Source of the DNA: Oscillospiraceae bacterium
GTDB lineage: Bacteria > Bacillota > Clostridia > UMGS1810
Assembly: GCA_022769845.1 (NCBI GenBank)
Contig: JALEIO010000150.1
Span: 1 to 6,366 of the forward strand
Direction: 5' to 3'
Length of the DNA stretch: 6,366 nt
The notes beneath the pieces are model-generated. The model saw only the letters and a program-made list of their open reading frames with translations, did no database searches and had not been told where the DNA came from. Below are positions 4,899-6,366 of this stretch, piece by piece (the stretch's first letter is position 1; every line of letters starts with the position of its first letter). The position numbers and the translations under genes are program-made.

Positions 4899-6366
4899 AA
4901 AATGTTGACGTGCTTGTTGTCGGAAGCGGCATTGCAGGTCTTGAGGCGGCAATGCGATGCGCCGAAAAAAACCTTAACGTAAGAATAATTTCAAAGGGTG
5001 CACCGTCATCAAACTTTGTGTTGGGCTTTAACGCTCCGATATCGGCAAACGACAGCGAAAAATCTTTTTTTGACGATACGGTAAAAGGCGGCGAAAACAT
5101 AAACGACAAAAATCTTGTAAAGCTGCTTGTCGAAAACGCCGAAAAGGCAGTTAACCGCTATGAAGGCTACGGCTTGAATTTTGATAAATCAAACGGCTGC
5201 TATGACCTTTTAAAGCCGCTCGGATGCAGCCATCCCCGGCTTGTGCACAGCGAAAATTCAACGGGCAAAAAAGGCGTTTTACTGCTCGGGAAAATGCTTT
5301 TTGAAAAAAACATTTTTATTGAACATAATAAAATGCTCGCCGAGCTTATTGTAGATGACAACAAAGTATGCGGCGCGGTTGTACTTAACCTTGAAAAAGA
5401 GCAAATTGAAATTATCCGCACAAAAGCGGTAATTATCGCAAGCGGGGGTATAAGTCTTGAAAGCGGCAGCACATATGATACGCATATGACGGGTGACGGC
5501 TATGCCATTGCATACCGCGCGGGAGCGCAACTTTCCGATATGGAGTTTATTCAGTTTGAGCCGTGCCGCTCGGTATATCCAAAACCGCTTGGTATTTCCA
5601 CAACCCTGCTTGCAAACGGCGGAATTATTTACAACAAAAACAACGAGCGTTTTTTGCTTAAACATTACGCTTCGGAGGCAGAGGTGCCAAAGGACAGGCT
5701 TGCATTTTACATCGGCAAAGAAATTTTAGAAGGCAGAGGCGGCAGGCATGGCGGCGTGTATCTCGATTTAAAAAATGTTCCGCCTGATGAAATAAAGCTT
5801 AAACACTCGCTTTATTATAATAGATTTAAAAATGTCGGAATTGACCTTACAAAAGAAGCAGTTGAGGTGGCACCCTGTCAGCACTCGTTTATGGGCGGTA
5901 TAAAAGTTAATAAAAACACCGAAACAGGCGTTTTTGGGCTGTTTGCGTGCGGCGAAGCTATCTGCGGTATTCACGGCGCAAACAGGCTCGGCGGCAACGC
6001 AGGCACAGAAATTTTTGTTTTCGGCGACATTTGCGGTCAAAATGCGGCAAAATACGCAGAATATGCTGAATTTGAAGGCATTATTGATGAAAATGAAGTT
6101 TTTAAAAAATATATATCAAAAGGCGGTAAAAATATTAACACCGATTGTTTTTCAGCCAAAATCCGTAAAATTGCAAAAGAAAATCTCTCTGTAATACGAA
6201 ACGGCGAAAATTTAATATCTGCTATCGAAAATATACGCAGAATTATGGTGGAAATTGACAAAACAATTCCCGAAAATTATCAATCCGTAATAAAAAAAGA
6301 AGAAGCAAAAAACCTTGCGCTTATTGCATATCTTTCGTGCAAGGCGGCGCTTGAAAGAGAAGAATC
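4895..6366 (+). CDS. FAD-dependent oxidoreductase, fumarate reductase/aspartate oxidase flavoprotein superfamily, 3' end missing
   Basis: 490 codons are present and the frame is open to the window edge. It starts at the ATG overlapping the amidohydrolase stop; GGGGGA lies 9 bases upstream. FAD is bound by GSGIAG (10-15), IASGG (181-185) and the C-terminal ANRLGGNAG (362-370). MTGDGYAIAYRAGAQLSDME (198-217) and EGRGGRHGGVYLDL (279-292) are superfamily hallmarks. The segment where succinate dehydrogenases attach FAD through His (here SSNFVLGFNAPIS, 38-50) has no His, so FAD should be non-covalent. His330 (QHSFMGG) and Arg364, which bind a dicarboxylate in fumarate reductases, are kept. The usual FIQFHP is FIQFEP (Glu222), and the catalytic Arg of the PRD motif is Lys266 (PKDR). 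The final CKAALEREE is the beginning of the C-terminal helical domain, so perhaps 30-100 residues are missing. There is no heme domain and no FMN attachment segment. Succinate/fumarate activity is doubtful; substrate unknown. Confidence 0.85.
   Translation, partial: MKNVDVLVVGSGIAGLEAAMRCAEKNLNVRIISKGAPSSNFVLGFNAPISANDSEKSFFDDTVKGGENINDKNLVKLLVENAEKAVNRYEGYGLNFDKSNGCYDLLKPLGCSHPRLVHSENSTGKKGVLLLGKMLFEKNIFIEHNKMLAELIVDDNKVCGAVVLNLEKEQIEIIRTKAVIIASGGISLESGSTYDTHMTGDGYAIAYRAGAQLSDMEFIQFEPCRSVYPKPLGISTTLLANGGIIYNKNNERFLLKHYASEAEVPKDRLAFYIGKEILEGRGGRHGGVYLDLKNVPPDEIKLKHSLYYNRFKNVGIDLTKEAVEVAPCQHSFMGGIKVNKNTETGVFGLFACGEAICGIHGANRLGGNAGTEIFVFGDICGQNAAKYAEYAEFEGIIDENEVFKKYISKGGKNINTDCFSAKIRKIAKENLSVIRNGENLISAIENIRRIMVEIDKTIPENYQSVIKKEEAKNLALIAYLSCKAALEREE

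Noticed and set aside
4720..5109. 129-codon open frame on the minus strand across the amidohydrolase/flavoprotein junction
   Set aside because: It is antisense to two clearly conserved genes, has no ribosome binding site of note, and its product shows no recognisable domain. The same holds for the minus-strand frames at 5279-5665, 5200-5472, 5768-6040, 6037-6261, 4156-4497 and 3951-4283.
4895..6366. L-aspartate oxidase (NadB) or succinate dehydrogenase SdhA
   Set aside because: Catalytic Arg and one substrate His are replaced (Lys266, Glu222), the His for covalent FAD is absent, and no nadA, nadC or iron-sulfur/cytochrome subunit gene is adjacent in the visible sequence.

Overview
The window looks like a piece of a low-to-moderate GC Firmicutes chromosome, most likely from an anaerobic, gut-type clostridial lineage. 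The support is indirect: strong GGAGG-type ribosome binding sites, A/T-rich intergenic DNA with near-consensus sigma-A promoters, a hairpin-plus-U-tract terminator, and protein flavours (LemA with a TPM-domain partner, a clostridial-type KDG kinase, a fumarate-reductase-like flavoprotein) common in Clostridia. No rRNA, tRNA, CRISPR array, insertion sequence or phage gene was seen, and nothing in the sequence fixes the species.

Layout. On the minus strand at the left are lemA (813 to 250) and, 9 bases downstream, the start of a secreted TPM-domain (YgcG-like) gene that runs off the left edge (240 to 1). They share one promoter (850-878). A divergent A/T-rich intergenic region (814-1015) holds that promoter, a perfect 20-base palindrome (884-903) and a rightward promoter (939-968). 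On the plus strand follow a cytoplasmic glycoside hydrolase that resembles family GH129 (1016-2701), a PfkB sugar kinase of the 2-keto-3-deoxygluconate type (2762-3784) with its own promoter (2711-2739), and an intrinsic terminator (3800-3831). After a 205-base gap with a tandem 15-base repeat come a metal-dependent amidohydrolase (3990-4898) and, overlapping it by 4 bases, an FAD-dependent oxidoreductase of the fumarate reductase/aspartate oxidase superfamily (4895 to beyond the right edge).

How the genes may work together. The lemA pair is a separate unit of unknown envelope function. The four rightward genes look like part of a carbohydrate catabolic locus: a hydrolase that releases a sugar, a kinase for a 2-keto-3-deoxy acid, a TIM-barrel hydrolase or decarboxylase, and a redox flavoenzyme. 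That combination does not match a pathway I can name. Two details make it worth attention. The hydrolase keeps the residue spacing I recall for the GH129 active site although the neighbouring kinase points to keto-deoxy acids rather than GalNAc. The flavoprotein carries non-canonical residues at two positions that bind substrate or move protons in fumarate reductases. The pathway reading is inference; the gene families are much firmer.
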